The translations under genes were made by a program, and so were the position numbers. From Punica granatum (lineage: Eukaryota; Streptophyta; Magnoliopsida; Myrtales; Lythraceae), in NCBI RefSeq assembly GCF_007655135.1, contig NC_045134.1, positions 8,514,982 through 8,578,981 of the forward strand: a stretch of DNA of 64,000 nt, read 5' to 3'. Below the pieces are notes generated by a model, which was not told the origin of the DNA, did not search any database, and worked only from the letters and a program-made list of their open reading frames with translations. Numbering within the stretch: the stretch's first letter is position 1; every line of letters begins with the position of its first letter. This document shows, one piece after another, positions 44,000-55,700 of the stretch.

Positions 44000-46900
44000 G
44001 CCACCACCCGCTCAATTGGGGTCGTTGGTGACCTCTGTTGTCACCAGAAACACCAGGCTGGCGTCGAGGCCACACCAACTGCAATAAAACAATCAGTGTA
44101 TTTCTACAAGCAAGTGGGGCCTCGATCGCAGTCACCAAGCACCCACTTGGGGTAACTAGCGATCTCTGCGGTCATAGAAAAGAAACTAAAAAATTGACAT
44201 AAAACAAAATACAAATTAAGAATAAAAGAAATTAAGAATAAATTGCATAAAAATGAAAAAAAAATAGAAGAATTCAAAAAATATAAAATGTTCAATTAAA
44301 ATAGAAAATTTTGAGAAAAATAAAATGTTTTTCATGAGAATAAAAAAAAGTTCAGGCATATAAGAAAGAATCAAAAGATAAAATTATTAATATAAATCAA
44401 TAAAACATTTAAAAAAAGTTTGTACATAAAAGAAATTCATAGCAATTTTCAAAAATTTTAATAAAATTCAAAAACTAAATAACTCAAAGAAATTTAAACA
44501 CAAAAGAGGCAAAAAAAAAAGACATATCTTGGCGATCCTACTCTTGTCAACTAGTAGGAAAAAGTTCTTGGAATAGACGTGTCGATCCTACTGACTTGAT
44601 GAAGTCCAGCAAGTTCGATATCATCGAGAAGTCTTTGACGCGACATTGGCCTAGTCGTCATGAGCTTTTTTGTGAGTCCCGACATCTTTTTGCAAAGATG
44701 CATATGTATACATATACTTACATATTCTTTTATATATATATATATTATACTTTTATGGCTGGAACATTAAAAAAAAAAAAGAAATGGTGGCATGTGCTCA
44801 ACGTGGTCTTGAGACCATCTTTCCACCTCAACACATTTCATTTCATTTGTTTCTTTCTTTTCCTTCTTTGTTTTAGTGAACAAGGCTGAGAGATCGGGGA
44901 AGATCATGGTAGAAGAAGAAGAAGACTAAGTTTGGAGTTTTTGATTTGTAAGTTGATTCTCCTTACCTTAGACATTCTATTCACTACGATTAGATATGGA
45001 TTAAGCCTTGTTGTCCATCTCAGCTAACCTAAGGTTCCGCATAATGATATGGTCCTTGTTGTAAGTTATTTTCCTACCTTAGACATAGTATTTACTAAGT
45101 TTTCGTATAGAGGATTGCTTGTTCGAGTTTATTGCAGTTGAGGTTGGGGTCGGATGATAGAAATAGGTTTTAAGCAAGTGGATGCTATGAAATCTGGTAA
45201 TTTCCAGCTTGATAAGATCGGGATTAGTCTTATTATAATTGGATGAAGTATGTTATGATATACTGAGAGAACCTTAATAAGATTGATTCATAATTTGGAT
45301 GTTTATAGTTAAGTACTGTTCTTGGTGTTAGAGATCAGTTTAGAGGAGATTGCTTGAGCTTTATAGGGTAATGGAAGATTTGAATTTATATGCTAGTTTA
45401 CACTTGATTATTCCAATTGATGTAATTGGTTGGGTAAAAAATAGCTATATTCATGGACTTAGCTATGCTTAATTTGTCTTGAGTTGAAGGAATTAGATTA
45501 AATGAGATTATAATGCTTTGTAAGGGTCAATGGAGGCTTGAGTTCGTATGGTTGGTTTTGATTGGCATATGTATGAAATAGTTTATTGATAGTCAAGTGC
45601 TCTTGGTCAAGGTTCAAGCATAAGAGCTAATATGTAAATGCAATTGTTGGGGTGAAACCTTGATCTTTAACGGTTCTGTTGGAATTATATAAGTATATAT
45701 ACATATTTATACTTGATTTTCTAACCCTGATTATAAATTTATAGGAGCCAAGGATACCGAGACTATACACTCGAAAGGTTCGACTCATTGAGTTATAGTT
45801 TGGGGTACTTTGTGAGTATTTTTATTCCACTATGGAATGAAACTAAACCTTCGATTAATTATATCAATGATTGTTTGAATGAGATAAAGCGGAATGAAGA
45901 TGGAATGAGCATTTTGAGGAATTATTGTGAATAAATTCGGTTAATTGCGGTATGATGATATTATTGTATAGTCATGGGACCGCTGATCTACCGGGATATA
46001 AATAGGATGCCTAGACCGTTGATCCGACGGAATTAAAAAAGGGAATGCCTAGACTGCTGATCTGGCGAGATATAAAATGAATGCCTAGACTCCTATTGTC
46101 GGAGGATAATGGGCGGCCCCTACTCATGATAAATGAAATGAGGAATTTGTGATTATAACTGCAGGATCACGGTGCCGTCGAAACTCTGTCGTGAGGATTT
46201 CGACCCTATGGTTACTATTATTTGTTGCTTAAGAATGATTGCTTGCATTATGTAATATTGAATTAGTTGATAAGAGAAAGGTTCAAGGCTAGAAAGTAGG
46301 TGTGTGTGTATATATATATACATCATTAGAAATTTTGAAGTAAGTGATATGACTGTTATTGTTGATGTGAATGCATAAACAAGTTTGATGTTAATACTCA
46401 CTAAGATGCAGCTCACTCCTACATACATTTTTCAAATGAGCTAGGAGCTAGATTAGCAGCAAAAGAAAATCTTTTTGGACATCGGGGGTCAGTGAGAAGG
46501 ATTTTTGTGGCTAGACTCACTCGTAATATAAGTAGTAAGTTCATATAGAATGCTATAAATATGTTACGACTTGAAACTTTTGTTTAGTTAGTTTACTGAC
46601 ATTAATAAAAAAAAATAGTACTCTCTTGAGATATATATAGATATTACAGCTTGCTGGATTAGTTATATATATATATATATTTGGGAGTTTATGGAAAGCA
46701 TGCCTGTATGTGAAAAGTTTTTGTGGTAATAAAAATCGAGGAAATTTAGGAGAAATTCTACTGAAATTTCGGGTCATGACATTGTTAATAGTCGAATAAA
46801 GGGTAAAAGAAGTCAAGAATAAATGAGGTGACCCAGAAAAAGGAAGTTCATGATGATCTCATTTGGTAATTGTCCTCTGAGATACCAAAAAATTAATTAC

Positions 46901-47480
46901 AAGCACATATGATATTAAAGCTAAATTTTTTCCCTTAGGACGTACTTTTTTATGTGAGCTTTCCATACCTCAATTTGATTTATTTTGGAAAATCTTAGGA
47001 GTGGATATAAACACCAACCCCCGACCCCTCCCCAAAATTAACATGCCCCTCTGTATTTGTAGCATGCCAATTGCTCTCCGATTTGGTTACCCTTTATGAA
47101 ATTTATTTTCTTTTTCTATCTTATGAATTTTTCTATTTTTGTGATTTTTTTATTTTTCTTGAACATTTTGTATTTTTTTATAATTTTTGTTGATTTTTCT
47201 GAATTCTTCTTTTTTTTCCATTGTTATGCATTTTATTCTTAATTTATTTTATTTGATAAACTGATCCCTTTTATGTTTTTGGGCTTTGTATTTTATTTTA
47301 TGTTATGAAAATATTTTAATTTTTCTCGAATTTTTCTTGAATTTTTCTTAATTTTCTTAATTTTTCTCATATAGATTTTATTTTCTCTTGCATTTATGCA
47401 TTTTATACTATTTTCTAAATTTTTTTAGTGCCACATCACCAACCATTTGCCACATCAGAAAAAAAATAATTAACATATGG
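44000..47480. mobile_element. large inverted-repeat element in TNL-C intron 3
   Basis: AT-rich arms at about 44170-44520 and 47080-47420 are inverted repeats of each other (for example AAGAATTCA...AAAATGTTCA on the left, reversed on the right). They enclose about 2.4 kb without coding capacity. The interior (44.6-46.9 kb) has retroelement-like non-coding sequence, including four degenerate ~40-base repeats with CCTAGACYGCTGATC (about 45965-46115) and ACTCACTAAGATGCAGCTCA near 46398. It may be a MULE/foldback element carrying an LTR-retroelement piece. Confidence 0.5.
45965..46115 (+). repeat. four degenerate ~40-bp tandem repeats
   Basis: Units begin at ACCGCTGATC, ACCGTTGATC, ACTGCTGATC and ACTCCTATTG and each of the first three ends AATGCCTAG or GATGCCTAG. 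Similar periodic modules occur in non-coding parts of plant Ty3-type retroelements; the link is inference. Confidence 0.6.
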
Positions 47481-47880
47481 GAAATTTGCGGCCAAAACGA
47501 TAGATCATGAATTTTTATTAAAAGAAAAAAAATGTTCATGCTACATTTGAAACTACCGATCGCCATGAACTTTTGCACGACTAATCGTAATTTTTATGTT
47601 TTTGATAGAGTTGTCATAGGTATCTTCAAAATATGGGGTCCGGCAATTGTCTAATGCCATTTCAAAATACTGACTTGTTAATGAATACTCGACCCCGTTT
47701 TACTACATTATTCAATTTTCATCATTTCAGTTTTTACATATTTCATACCAATATATAAAACTAATGCAGAAATATACCGGTCTTCTTTACTGTAATGTTA
47801 GATCATGTTTGATCAGATGACGGATGCATATATTAACGGAAGGCATTTCAAATAGCATAAATTTTTTAAGTTGTGCATAC

Positions 47881-48171
47881 CTTCATTTTACTACATCCTT
47901 CCCAGTGCTCGTTAATGTAGCTATGTGAGAGATCAAGAATGGCCAACCTCCTCAAATATAGGTTGATAGCCTTAAAATCTGAAGGACAACGATGCCAATA
48001 TAGCCATCTTAATTGTGTAAACAGATACTCAAAGTCCCCGACAATATTAATCCCGTTCAACTGAAGGAATCTTAGGTTCCATAAATTTTTAAAATGATCA
48101 CTTGTAAGATTGCAATTTCGCATAGGAGCATCACCAGAAAGAGGAGGCAGTAATTCGATTTTTCCAGTTCC
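47881..48171 (-). CDS. TNL-C exon 3 (intact, in a pseudogene)
   Basis: 291 nt, acceptor TTTTGCAG and donor GTATGC. It encodes GTGKIELLPPLSGDAPMRNC, NLRFLQLNGIN, LRWLYWHRCPSDFKA and LAILDLSHSYI. It is phase 0 at both ends, like A and B. Confidence 0.8.
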
Positions 48172-48275
48172 CTGCAAAAATGGAGAAATTTTATATTGAA
48201 ACAAAAGTAGAAAAATCCTTCAAGAAAGATTTTTGTATGTATAATATGGATATGCATTCCTGCATATAACTTTAC

Positions 48276-48545
48276 CTCTTTTCCTTCTAGTATCTTCCAG
48301 GCTTCCTTAATATCCCACAGCCGACTATGCTCCCCAAAATTCAAGAAATTCTCCATGCAAATAATTTCTCTTCCAAGATCTCTGAGATGGTCAAGCATCC
48401 ACCGTCTCCTATCAACCATCCCCTGTATAACAAATTGTGAAATTAGCTCTTCCATTCCTGTCTCTGGAAGATGACCATTCACAATATTGCAATTTTGCAT
48501 GGGAGCATCACGAGAAAGATGAGGCAGTAGTTTGAAAATTCTTTC
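48276..48545 (-). pseudogene. TNL-C hybrid: exon-3 start fused to NBS 3' end
   Basis: One continuous frame runs from PHLSRDAPMQNCNIVNGH (exon-3 type) directly into LPETGMEELISQFVIQGM (NBS type). It continues WMLDHLRDLGREIICMENFL and ends ILEGKE before GTAAAG. The junction is within GGTCATCTTCCAGAGACAGG. This order is impossible in an unrearranged gene. Confidence 0.85.
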
Positions 48546-48592
48546 AAGAAAAGAGAAATTGTAGATTGAAAATAATAGTAGAAAATTCCTCT

Positions 48593-49290
48593 AAGAAAAG
48601 TACAAAAACCCTCATTGTGGTTTGAGTTTGAGACAAATTGCACTCTGTAATTTTTTTAGGAATAAATAACTTCATGTGGTTCACTTCGTGAGACATAATG
48701 AATTTCACCATTAATTTTTGATCATTTTTGGTCCTCAAATATTTATTTTTTTTGTTACTACTCTCAAACTTTTAACTTTTTTGCAATTTGGTCCTAAAAT
48801 TAGTAAGGGACTTGGGCCGCTAATCGGCAATCCTAACCCCACCACTGAGGTGGCTGATACCCATAGAAGACGCTGAAAACCTCGAAGGGGAGGTCGGGTT
48901 GGCTGATTGGTGGCGCCAACCCCCTAAATTGACCAGGATCTCGAGTTCGAGATCCTAATCGATTCGGGGACAGCCTACCTCCATGGTCGCTGGCATCCTT
49001 TGTGGGTGCATCCGATCCCGGTGGTGGGGTCGGGGTCACCAATCGATGGCCCCGGCCTCGACTCCTTTCCCTTTTCTTTTTGAATTTTAGGACCAAACTG
49101 AAAATACATTGAAAGTTTGAGGGCAATAATGGCAAAAATAAAAGTTTGAGGACTAAAAGTGACGAAAAAATTAACGGTGAGGTCCATTGTCTAAGAAAGT
49201 GAACCAGAGGGTATTATTTATCTCTAGAAAAATCACAGGGTGCAATTTGTTTCATGCTCAAATCACAATGAGAGTTTTTATACTTTTTCC
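48593..49290. mobile_element. large foldback element, copy 2 (inside TNL-C)
   Basis: Arms of about 210 bases (48593-48806 and 49082-49290) are inverted repeats: AAAACCCTCATTGTGGTTTG..CAAATTGCAC on the left, GTGCAATTTG..CAAATCACAATGAGAG on the right. The centre is GC-rich. The layout, and the phrase GGTCCTAAAAT within the arms, recall the element at 35530-36105. It sits in a copy of intron 2. Confidence 0.85.
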
Positions 49291-49339
49291 AAAGATTTAT
49301 GTATGTAAGATGTGTTTGTATGCCTTACGTATGGGTTTA

Positions 49340-50454
49340 CCTCTTCTAGCATTTCTCGAAGATCCTTATCCCATAGCGGGCTATGATCCCGACCTCCAAG
49401 AGCTACCAAGGCATTCCGCAATGAACTAAATTCACTCTCAATATCTTTGACCTGCATCCTTGGTTCATCCATCACTTTTATAATAGATTGTGAAATTAGC
49501 TCTTCCATTCCCACTTCCGGATGAAATCCACAAGATTTCCACATGTAAATTGCATTGTTCATATTCATATCAGTAGGCAAACACGAGATATCGAGGAATA
49601 TTTGTTTTGTCCGAAAATCTAGCGCTTCATAGCTTATCAATAATTTTTTACGGATGTTCTTCTGAGGGATCCTCACCAACATGCTTCTATTTTCTTCCCA
49701 CACTTCTCTATGTTTGCCGTAGAGATATGAACCTAAGATCTCAAGAGCTAAAGGAAGTCGTCCAATACCAGAGACAACTGCTTTTGCAAGATCGAGGAAA
49801 TCAGTCGGAGGATAATCCATTTTAAAAGCATGCTTCGAAAATAGTTGCAGAGCTTGTTCGAAATTCATTTCTTTCATTTCAAAAGTCCACAGTTCCGTAG
49901 ACTTCTTCCCGCTGCCTTTTTCCAATTGCTCTTGCCGAAGTGGAAGCACACTGATATCCCTTGTTGTGATAATTACCCTACTTCCAGAAGAAAACCATTT
50001 TGAACTTCCAGCTAGGCTCTCAATTTGCTCCTTTTTATCCACATCATCAAGAACTATGAGAGCTCTCTTATTCTGACATGCATATTTGAGGACCTTGATC
50101 CCATCATCAATATCTGAAATAACTCTGGAGTCATTTGGCAAAAGATCATGTATGAGCTTCCTCTGCAGATGTTCAAGTCCATGCATTGAAGACTGCCGAA
50201 TATCTGCCAAAAAACTATAAGCCTCAAACTGATCGGAGATTCTGTTGAATAGAGTCTTGGCAAGAGTCGTTTTGCCGCTACCACCTATACCATAGATCCC
50301 CACATATCGTACCCCATGAGCATGAATATCCAAGTATTTCAACACAATTTTAACTTGTTCATCCATTCCAACTAAATGCTCCGTGACAATCTTGTCTTTA
50401 ACCTTCAAGTTAGCCAAGACCTCTTTAACTATTAATTTGCACAGTTCAGCATGT
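49340..50454 (-). pseudogene. TNL-C NBS exon (first copy)
   Basis: The frame is open from HAELCKLIVKEVLANLKVKD through the P-loop, kinase-2, RNBS-B, GLPLA and RNBS-D regions. It ends GMEELISQSIIKVMDEPRMQ, then a non-homologous tail with LWDKDLREMLEE before GTAAACC. The tail keeps a faint echo of SRLWDxKEAWxxLEGKE but has lost the MHD motif. Confidence 0.8.
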
Positions 50455-50619
50455 CTGCCACAAGCATCAAAGGAACTATTATGATAAAAAAAAAATTGAT
50501 GCGATTAATATTAACATATATATTGGAGATGTCTCAAATTACGATCCAAAGACCTGACAAGTGAGGACAAGATCGGTTGAAAAAGAAAGAGGCAGTAATA
50601 TCATATTCTGTTCATATTA

Positions 50620-51260
50620 TATTTCCTAATTTTTAAGGGTAACGTTATATCTTTTGGATATTCGAAGGAGAAAATCTCCCCGGGATTATTAGGATTATTT
50701 GTAGGATATTTTTAGAATATTTCATGGTAAAAAGAGTCACATATCCGAGGGGAAATATCTTAGAGGAATTTTAGGATATTTTTTAGATACTGGGGAAGTC
50801 TTCAAGTAAAATTCTTGTATCAAACACAATGCAAGGGATAATTGCAAGAATGTTTGGTTGAGATTTTTTTTGGGAATTCTCTTATTGGTAAAGTGAGAGG
50901 ATCGAAACATCAGCAAGACTCTTACTGGTGAGGTTCGTGTCGGTAACGAGGCTTTCAGAACACAAGTAATATTTCAATTGTAATCTCTGAATTTTTTCGA
51001 TCTAATAGATACTCTTACTTTGTTACTGATACTTCCCTCAGTTTTAGGGTTTCGCCACATATCTTGTGTTGATATTTTTTCAATTTCTCGTTTATCTTCT
51101 CATTTGGGCATACTAGAGTAATAAGTGCTATTAGAGCACAGGTCCTGGAGCAGTAGAAGATGTCAGGTGCGAGATTCAAGATGGAGAAATTCGATGGGAC
51201 AAGCAACTACGAATTATGGGGAATAAAAATGAAGGATTTGCCGGTTTAGCACGGCCTGGA
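50620..51260 (+). mobile_element. Copia-type retrotransposon 5' fragment (LTR, primer site, start of gag)
   Basis: An LTR-like stretch ends near GGGCATACTAGAG. It is followed by TGCTATTAGAGCACAGGTCC, a worn form of the tRNA-Met primer-binding site TGGTATCAGAGC. Next is an ATG at 51160-51162 and MSGARFKMEKFDGTSNYELW then GIKMKDLPV-stop, the typical Copia gag N-terminus. It is truncated after about 100 bases. Confidence 0.75.
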
Positions 51261-52960
51261 CGAGCACTGGAAGGATAGGACTAGGCCTGTCCATTTCAGA
51301 TTTCAAGGATTAGCATGCGGGGACCAACTGGGTGGAATGCAAGAGCTACTTTAGGATAAATTTCTAGGATTTGCTGCATTTTGGATTTTTAGAGGTTAAT
51401 TTGGTTTTTCGTTGAATTTTTATTCCGTACATATTTGCGAATTTTCGATGTCTGAATATTTTGGAAGTGGAACTAAGTTCCAATGGATTATTTTCATGGA
51501 ATTTTAGAGATTAAGTGTGTTTAATGAGATTATATTGGTAGCCTTGCATGCTTATGAGTCTCTCATAGGTATGCAGCATTGTCAAGTTCCGACTCGTGCC
51601 AGGGAGTGACTGGGACGAACCTAAGATTTGGACCCGGGGGTGAGCTCTTTGAGTGGATGCATAGAATGGGAATGCTTTCGAGGGAATGCTCGAAAGTTTA
51701 TTTGAACCATAACATGTAAAAAAATTTATAATGTCAAAAGTTTAAGGGAGCGGATACTCCTCTCATCCCCTCTCAGTCCGTCCATGATGAATAGCCTGTT
51801 AGAAGAAGGAAAAAGAAAGAAAAAGAAAAAGGAGGAGGAGCCGGCGCAAGAAGATGGAGAAAAAGGAAAGGAAAAATTAAATACAAAGGAAAAGTGACAA
51901 AAAGGAGTTGAAACAGGCCATCAATATGTTGTTGTGGGGGGGTTATTCGACCATCAACACAAACATCCTTGTAAAATTTATTAATCCCATTTTTTTTCAA
52001 TAAGAGAGGCTTATGGGCCATAATGGAGCATAAAAAATTCATTTGTGAAGATTGAACTCAAAATCTCTTGATTTCGGATCGTCATCTTTTGTGACCGCAT
52101 CAAGATCCTTTCCTCAGTCCCAATTTATTTATTAGCAATAAAAGGTAATTGAAAAGAGTCAAAAGCAAAATGCTGTGTGGCAAGACCCAGCGAGCTCACC
52201 CAACCCAAGGTGCGGACCAGTTTTAGTATCTAAGCAAATAGCAATAATAATAATTAGTTGTAGTCACTATGTCATGCACTCACAGTTTAAGTACTTAAAA
52301 GAAATTCAATTCAGTGTTGACTTCTCATGGCATATCTGTCTTATGATACTGTAAAAAAAATACAAAAAAAAAGTGTTTTCTCTTCCATTATGTGCATTTC
52401 TTTTTAAGTGACTATACAATTGTATGTAGTGGATTACATTAATACGCAATTTTCAATCAATCAAGCAATGAAAAATGTGCATGCTGCCCGGGAGTTATAT
52501 ATTAGGACTCACATTTTGATAATATTTTAAATTTTAATACTTTAATAATTGTTTGGAAAAAAATTAATAACTTTTTTTATGTTCACTTTTAAATTAACAG
52601 AAAAACTTTATTGCTTCTGAATTAATAATAGTTCCTTAGTATTAAAATTCATACTATAATAATATTAATAAAAGTGAACTTAGAAAAATAGAAAGAATCA
52701 AAAAGAAAAAAGAAGAATAAAGAGTATGAGGAGGAAATTATGGCTTGGGCTTGTGGGGTTTCTTCGAGAGCGAGGCAGAGGAATTATACAGAAACAGGGT
52801 GTACAGCCATACAGGTCGACTATATTATTTTCGATCAGTTTAAATTTTGATTTTAATCTAATGGTTGTCATCTTAAGGAAAAAAAATGAGCTGTTTAATT
52901 CCCAAAAAAAAACTGCATAGGAAAGCAAAAGGGAGTTTTTATAGATATACTTTATCAAAT
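51260..52960. other. intergenic DNA, retroelement-like fragments
   Basis: No gene is supported. The section at about 51300-51700 has the texture of non-coding LTR-retroelement DNA, but no domain is seen. The (A/G)-rich section at 51790-51890 gives proline/serine-rich frames on the minus strand that look like low-complexity artefacts. Confidence 0.5.
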
Positions 52961-52969
52961 CCGCACCGG

Positions 52970-53145
52970 ATCCAAAATTCTAATTCCATCACTATTACAC
53001 TCGGTGAAAAAAGTTGTATATGTAATAAAGAAAAATAAAAACTAAATCCTTTGGACAAAATACAATTTTTTGTTTACCGTTTTGATTTCTTTTGAATTTC
53101 GAATATGATTTCTCATGGAGATTGGTCAGAATCTCTATTGGTATT
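52970..53145 (-). repeat. relic of TNL intron 1 (TNL-C)
   Basis: The stretch matches the start of TNL-B intron 1 at 32130-32260: ATTCTAATTCCATCACTATT, then CACTCGGTGAAAAA...TGTAATAAA, TTTTGAATTTCGAATATG and TCAGAATCTC. Homology stops at about 53145, before the TIR exon would start. Confidence 0.7.
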
Positions 53146-53588
53146 TTATTTTGGAAGTATATTTTGAGTTTATAAATATTTATTGCCTTTTTTTTACCGG
53201 CTACCAAAAGTACCTTTACTATTAAGAATTTAACCTAATTAATTACGGTGATTGTTTCTTATTCGGTTTAGGTGCAATTATGGAAAATTTCTTCCGTTGA
53301 CTTCCTTGCCGTTTGTCTCTTAAATGTTTATAAATTCTCCTTTTATGTTTCAACCTCTGATCCAAATAAGTCCGAAAGGGGAGGGATGGCGAGAGAGAAT
53401 AGCAATATTCCAAATTTCTGTCCTTAGCAATAAATCTATTAGAGCAATGGTTATATCCGTTAAAATTTTCTTCAATAAATTAGCTTTGATTATGTATTTA
53501 TTTTATTCTATAAATATCCATCAAGCGTGCTGATGATTCCTACAATCCGCAGCTTTCATTAGTCGTCCCTTTGGTTTTCCCTTTTAAA

Positions 53589-54553
53589 CTAGCTGTTTCA
53601 CCTCGCATTGCGCGGAACTATCACTCATAATAGGAATTTTTTAAATTTTATAAGAATATTATTCAAATGGGTCCCTGAACGTATCAATTAATTTATAATT
53701 ATAGAATTAACTCTTTAATAATTTTCAAGTTAAACATAAATAAAAAATATTAAATTGTTCACAGTGGACAAGCTCTCTTTAATATTTTATTTGTATATCT
53801 TTCTTCTCTTAGAAGGCATTAATATATATATATATATAATATTATCAATATGATTTCTTAAAAAGGTTAAATTATTTTTTCGACTAAATCTTGGTATTCG
53901 AAAGTCTAATTTAGGCCCCAATTAATCCAGTTGAGCCAGAACGACTTACTGAGGGATAAAACTCTCCCAGTATGGATTTAAAAAGCAAAAATTATTTTGA
54001 ACAAAATTAACGTAATGAATTAATATAATTATCCAACAATTTTGTGATTTACTTATCATTTTAGTAATGCATTTTATTTGAAAATTGGCATTTACAGTTT
54101 TATATCTAAATTCTTTTGCAATTTTTTTATTCAATTACAAAAGTAATTACTTAATTCTAATTCAAGTAAAATTTTTTCATCAAATAATACCACTTACTAA
54201 GTGAAAAATCATGAAAAGTATATTAATTCTTTGAAATTATTAATTATTAATTTTATATATAATTTACGGCCTTGAATTATATGTTTATACTTAGAGAAAT
54301 GCTAAAATTGAAATATAAAATCAAATAAGATTAATTAAGTTCAATAAATTATTATATATTTCTAGTTAAAAAATTAATTACTTTAAATTCTCTATTACAT
54401 GACTTCTTATTTACTCTACGAACATAGCTTGACTCACAAGAATCATCATTTCTCTCTTTGACACATGTCACTACCTTATTACCCTTAAAATGACACGTGG
54501 CGCTGCCTCGTTAAATCTTCCTTTGTGTTTTACTATTATATATTATATATAGA
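53589..54553 (-). mobile_element. complete 965-bp non-autonomous Helitron
   Basis: Read on the minus strand it begins TCTATATATAATATATAATA directly after a host A. It ends with a GC hairpin (CCGCGCAATGCGAGG), then ten bases to CTAG, followed by host T. Both ends and the A|T insertion context fit a Helitron. The interior is non-coding. It lies in the gap left by the missing TIR exon of TNL-C. Confidence 0.7.
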
Positions 54554-55087
54554 TGGGCATCCTTAACAACCGAGAGAGAGACGGCAAGAATTGAGAAGTC
54601 AATGGAAAGAGAGGAAGAGAGAGAAACAATGTGAGAAGAATAGATGAGATGATGATCGTTTTTCTTGGAGCATGAAGCCGAGGTCTTCTCATTGTAAGTG
54701 ATCGGGGCTCTTTTTCGAAATGAAAATATTTTGTAAAAGAAAAAATAGTTTTTGAAATCTATATTGGTTTATGGTTTATTGTTTGCTAAGACTATTGATC
54801 ATGCGTAGATATTATTAATTTTGTGTATATGATACGGTACCGACAATCGCGAAAATTATTTGTGTATAATACATTTGGCTATGATCTGGGTTCCGCCAGT
54901 GAAGCCATATGTTGGACTAAGTGATGAATGTTTTTGGATATTCTCACGGGCTAAGATGGGCATAGCCATCTGTATGTTTGCTTTTGAATTTTGAATTTAT
55001 GTTCCACAATCAAAATATATATTTGATTATGAGATAAGTTATTTTACATGCATGATCCAGCTAATATTAGTTACGGTTACTTACTAA
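54554..55087 (+). other. retroelement-like DNA abutting the orphan promoter of TNL-C
   Basis: It contains a GA-rich leader-like stretch and GGGTTCCGCCAGTGAAGCC...CACGGGCTAAGATGGGC, and ends GTTACTTACTAAGG. This resembles the 44.9-46.4 kb stretch, which also has ACTCACTAAGATGCAG. No frame is conserved. Confidence 0.4.
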
Positions 55088-55700
55088 GGTGCAGAGAAGT
55101 GATGATGATAAGAGATAAGTCTCAACGTTTAATTTAAATAGCAGTAGGAGGCAAAGTCTCAGATAAAGATAGCAAAGCAAGCAAGGTATTTGCTTTGCTT
55201 GGAGTCAAAATAAGAATTCACCAGATAAATAAACCAAGGGTTCCAAAGTATGGTATCCACGGTTTCTTTTGCACTAAGGTTTAAGAACAGCGACGAGAAT
55301 AAGTATAGGATAAAGTGAACGAATAAGGCCATAGAAAACGTGCAAGCTATGACATGGAATTATTCTAAATGCAATTCTAATTTAAGAATAACAACTACGA
55401 AACGTAAAGAGGAAAAAGGTGCACTTAATTCCGAGCTCCAAGCTCAAGTTTTGATGCGCAATTTAGTCTAAATTTAGGTTCATACACTTCTGAGCCCAGA
55501 CAGAGACACAAAAAAATTGGCCTTCGGCAGCGGTTATAGGATATAATTGTCAATAACATGTTAAGTCGTAATCATAATGGTCCAAATGCAGTTCATCTGT
55601 TAGCGGTTGAATAGGAGTTTCACCTACGTACTTGTATGCTATTGAAACAGAATGCGTACATTGTTATATAAGATGCCACTTCTTGGATAAGAAAAAAGGC
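55088..55700 (-). promoter_or_regulatory. orphan TNL promoter block of TNL-C
   Basis: It starts GGTGCAGAGAAGTGATGATG as in TNL-B (33190) and keeps TTTAATTTAAAT, GCTTTGCTTGGAG, AGATAAATAAACCAAGGG and GGAATTATTCTAAATGCAA. There is no TIR exon below it. If still active it would transcribe transposon DNA toward the NBS exon. Confidence 0.7.

Larger units (their letters stand above)
41690..50454 (-). pseudogene. TNL-C: rearranged TIR-less NBS-LRR pseudogene
   Basis: The NBS exon starts at 50454 after GGCAG and has P-loop GIGGSGKTT, LIVLDDVD, SRVIITTRD, GRLPLAL and FLDISCL. After IIKVMDE the expected MHD region is replaced by diverged sequence ending near 49340. A foldback element (48593-49290) follows. 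Next is a hybrid that fuses the start of exon 3 (LLPHLSRDAPMQNC) to a second copy of the NBS end (GMEELISQF...WMLDHLRDLGREI, MHD changed to MLD; 48540-48276). Exon 3 (48171-47881) is normal. Exon 4 (43700-41690) has a TGA codon at 43508-43510 and lacks about 80 residues of LRR. No TIR exon is present upstream. It cannot encode a standard TNL. Confidence 0.85.

Noticed and set aside
41690..50454. TNL-C as a functional TIR-less NBS-LRR gene
   Set aside because: The nonsense codon in exon 4, loss of the MHD region in the first NBS copy and the foldback insertion make a working product very unlikely.
51773..52042. Proline-rich minus-strand protein
   Set aside because: The frame comes from a purine-rich low-complexity tract with no signature.
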